This document shows, piece by piece, positions 29,700-30,657 of a stretch of 30,657 bases of DNA (within the stretch, counting starts at the first letter, position 1; each line of letters opens with the position of its first letter). Under the pieces are notes generated by a model, which had not been told where the DNA came from, made no database searches, and saw only the letters and a list, made by a program, of their open reading frames with translations. Source of the DNA: an uncultured Limnohabitans sp. (GTDB lineage: Bacteria; Pseudomonadota; Gammaproteobacteria; Burkholderiales; Burkholderiaceae_C); contig CALEYZ010000089.1 in the NCBI GenBank assembly GCA_937928195.1, positions 1 through 30,657 of the forward strand. Reading direction: 5' to 3'. Position numbers and translations under genes: made by a program.

Positions 29700-30247
29700 A
29701 CTTCCAGCGTCAATTGATCAAATACTGCCGAGCCTGTGGCTCGGCAGTTTTGTATCGACTGCCAGATGATGGCGACACCAAAGAACGCGCAGTCTGCACA
29801 GCTTGCAACTTGGTTCATTACGAGAATCCATTGAACGTGGTTGGTACGGTTCCCTACCTTGGCAATCGCGTGTTGCTGTGCAAGCGCAACATTGAGCCTC
29901 GCAAAGGTAAGTGGACGCTGCCTGCGGGCTTCATGGAGCTGGGGGAAAGCACTGCTGAAGGGGCCGCACGCGAAACAACCGAAGAGGCCGGCGCTCAATT
30001 CAAAATGGGCCCTCTTATCACCGTGATGAGTGTTCCTCGCGTCGGCCAAGTTCATCTTTACTATTTGGCCGAATTGCAAAGTGAGGAATTCAACCCTGGC
30101 TTTGAAACGCAAGAAACCCGCATGTTTCTCGAGTCAGAAATTCCGTGGGAAGAGTTGGCATTTCGCACAGTTCAGGAAACTCTCAAGCATTATTTTGAAG
30201 ATCGATCTGCAGGCCAATTTCAAGTGCACGCCTTCAATATTGACTGA
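29696..30247 (+). CDS. Nudix hydrolase with N-terminal zinc ribbon
   Basis: A 183-residue protein that hydrolyses nucleoside diphosphates linked to another group. Cys11, Cys14, Cys34 and Cys37 form a zinc ribbon, then the Nudix box GFMELGESTAEGAARE...EEAG spans 78-100 and matches GX5EX7REUXEEXGU fully. The exact substrate (NADH, ADP-ribose or other) is not evident; the SQPWPFPxS signature of NudC is not present. The only start before the zinc ribbon that overlaps the dctP end is TTG 29696 (TTGA with the dctP stop); TTG 29714 is an alternative, and neither has a Shine-Dalgarno sequence. Translation may depend on coupling to dctP. Confidence 0.88.
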   Translation: MNFQRQLIKYCRACGSAVLYRLPDDGDTKERAVCTACNLVHYENPLNVVGTVPYLGNRVLLCKRNIEPRKGKWTLPAGFMELGESTAEGAARETTEEAGAQFKMGPLITVMSVPRVGQVHLYYLAELQSEEFNPGFETQETRMFLESEIPWEELAFRTVQETLKHYFEDRSAGQFQVHAFNID

Positions 30248-30315
30248 TGTCATCCAGAAGTGCCTTCGATTCGTTGTATCCTCGACTTGTTTAGTTTTTT
30301 ATTGAAGGACGTTCC

Positions 30316-30537
30316 ATGTACAAACTCATCATTGCAGGTGTCTTGAGCACCATGGCCTTGGCTTCTGTGGCCCAAACGGCTGCCCCCACTGCACCCGTGG
30401 TTCCTGCAGCACCTGCGGCGGCCCCTGTCGCTGCGCCTACTGCGGCACCTGCTGCCAAGCCTGCTGCTGAAGCACCTAAGGCTGCTAAAAAGGCCGCCAA
30501 AAAGAAAAAATCCAAAGCCAAAAAGAAAGCTGCTTGA
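30316..30537 (+). CDS. Small exported Ala/Pro/Lys-rich protein of unknown function
   Basis: A 73-residue protein I do not recognise as a named family. It starts with a Sec-type signal (MYKLIIAGVLSTMALASVA, cleavage likely after the SVA). A Pro/Ala-rich mid part (about 21-50) follows, and a strongly basic tail with many Lys and Ala (KAAKKAAKKKKSKAKKKAA) ends it. Such a tail resembles H1-like DNA-binding tails, but the signal peptide points to the periplasm, where it might bind the envelope or anionic polymers. GAAGGA is a strong ribosome site 7 nt before the ATG, and a clear terminator follows, supporting expression. The low-complexity sequence makes homology calls weak. Confidence 0.75.
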   Translation: MYKLIIAGVLSTMALASVAQTAAPTAPVVPAAPAAAPVAAPTAAPAAKPAAEAPKAAKKAAKKKKSKAKKKAA

Positions 30538-30555
30538 TTCTTCACGCACTTCCAC

Positions 30556-30583
30556 AAAAAGCCCTGCTCAGCAGGGCTTTTTT
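30556..30583 (+). terminator. Rho-independent terminator after the Ala/Lys-rich gene
   Basis: AAAAAGCCCTGC (30556-30567) pairs with GCAGGGCTTTTT (30571-30582) around a 3-nt TCA loop, followed by a T-run. The A-tract on the 5' side also lets it work in the other direction. Confidence 0.93.
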
Positions 30584-30621
30584 GTGCCCAATAGGGTCTC
30601 AACTTGGGTGAAAATAGACCC

Positions 30622-30657
30622 GTGGCCATTCCTCAATCATTTATTCAAGAACTGCTT
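30622..30657 (+). CDS. dnaG: DNA primase, first 12 codons (truncated by window edge)
   Basis: GTG 30622 opens a frame reading (M)AIPQSFIQELL to the window end, which matches the N-terminus of burkholderial DnaG primases. Only 12 codons are visible, so the call rests on recognition of this short start. The primase would make RNA primers for the replication fork. A GAAAAT box at 30610-30615 ends 6 nt before the GTG and there is no close Shine-Dalgarno, so the mRNA may be leaderless. Confidence 0.75.
   Translation, partial: MAIPQSFIQELL

Noticed and set aside
30291..30629. Minus-strand Ala-rich frame over the small Ala/Lys gene
   Set aside because: The plus frame has a signal peptide, a strong ribosome site and a terminator in the right direction; the antisense frame crosses that terminator and has no ribosome site.
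1..30657. CRISPR arrays, insertion sequences, prophage or integron parts
   Set aside because: No regularly spaced repeats, transposase or integrase motifs, or terminal inverted repeats with target duplications were seen on either strand.

Overview
The window looks like ordinary chromosome of a betaproteobacterium, most likely Burkholderiales, family Comamonadaceae (Limnohabitans/Rhodoferax-like). This is inferred from protein character (rho, dnaX, type B L31, DctPQM and zinc-ribbon Nudix families), moderate GC and gene neighbourhoods; no marker gene settles the genus. I see no insertion sequence, prophage, CRISPR array, tRNA or rRNA. Genes are tightly packed, with several 4-20 bp overlaps.

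Layout. 1-582: 3' end of a membrane pyrophosphatase (hppA) and its terminator. 600-5898 (+): aldehyde dehydrogenase, SDR dehydrogenase, then molybdenum-cofactor genes moaA, mobA and moeA, with moaA starting inside the SDR gene. 5902-10306 (-): RND efflux pump and its membrane fusion protein, convergent with moeA with 3 bp between. 10462-14014: rnhA and a YafS-like methyltransferase (-), divergent from gloB and an mltD-like lytic transglycosylase (+), a cluster also found in enterobacteria. 14031-15068 (-): orphan NMT1-like substrate-binding protein. 15196-17946 (-): dnaX-ebfC-recR, with a divergent SRP RNA gene (ffs, 17981-18074). 18063-19397 (-): HI0933-type flavoprotein. 19523-21820 (+): trxA, rho with a long leader, and rpmE2. 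21945-25418 (+): GT39-type membrane glycosyltransferase, MATE transporter and a small ABM-domain protein. 25458-29699: a MarR regulator divergent from an FAH-family hydrolase and a TRAP transporter (dctQ, dctM, dctP). 29696-30537 (+): Nudix hydrolase and a small exported Ala/Pro/Lys-rich protein. The window ends in the first 12 codons of dnaG.

Functional units. The moaA/mobA/moeA genes supply parts of the Moco pathway. The RND pair lacks an outer-membrane channel here. dnaX, ebfC and recR are linked as in many bacteria. MarR, FAH hydrolase and the TRAP genes look like a regulated uptake and catabolism module for an organic acid, with a perfect 12-bp palindrome as candidate operator.

Most notable signals. 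dnaX carries an A9 run with stop codons just downstream in both alternative frames, which suggests a gamma-like short product by slippage. The ffs RNA appears as a clear but easily missed non-coding gene overlapping a convergent coding sequence. The rho leader looks suited to Rho autoregulation. Several genes have a -10-like box 6-7 nt from a start codon without Shine-Dalgarno, suggesting leaderless mRNAs. I did not find a wholly new system such as a defence island or unknown cluster.
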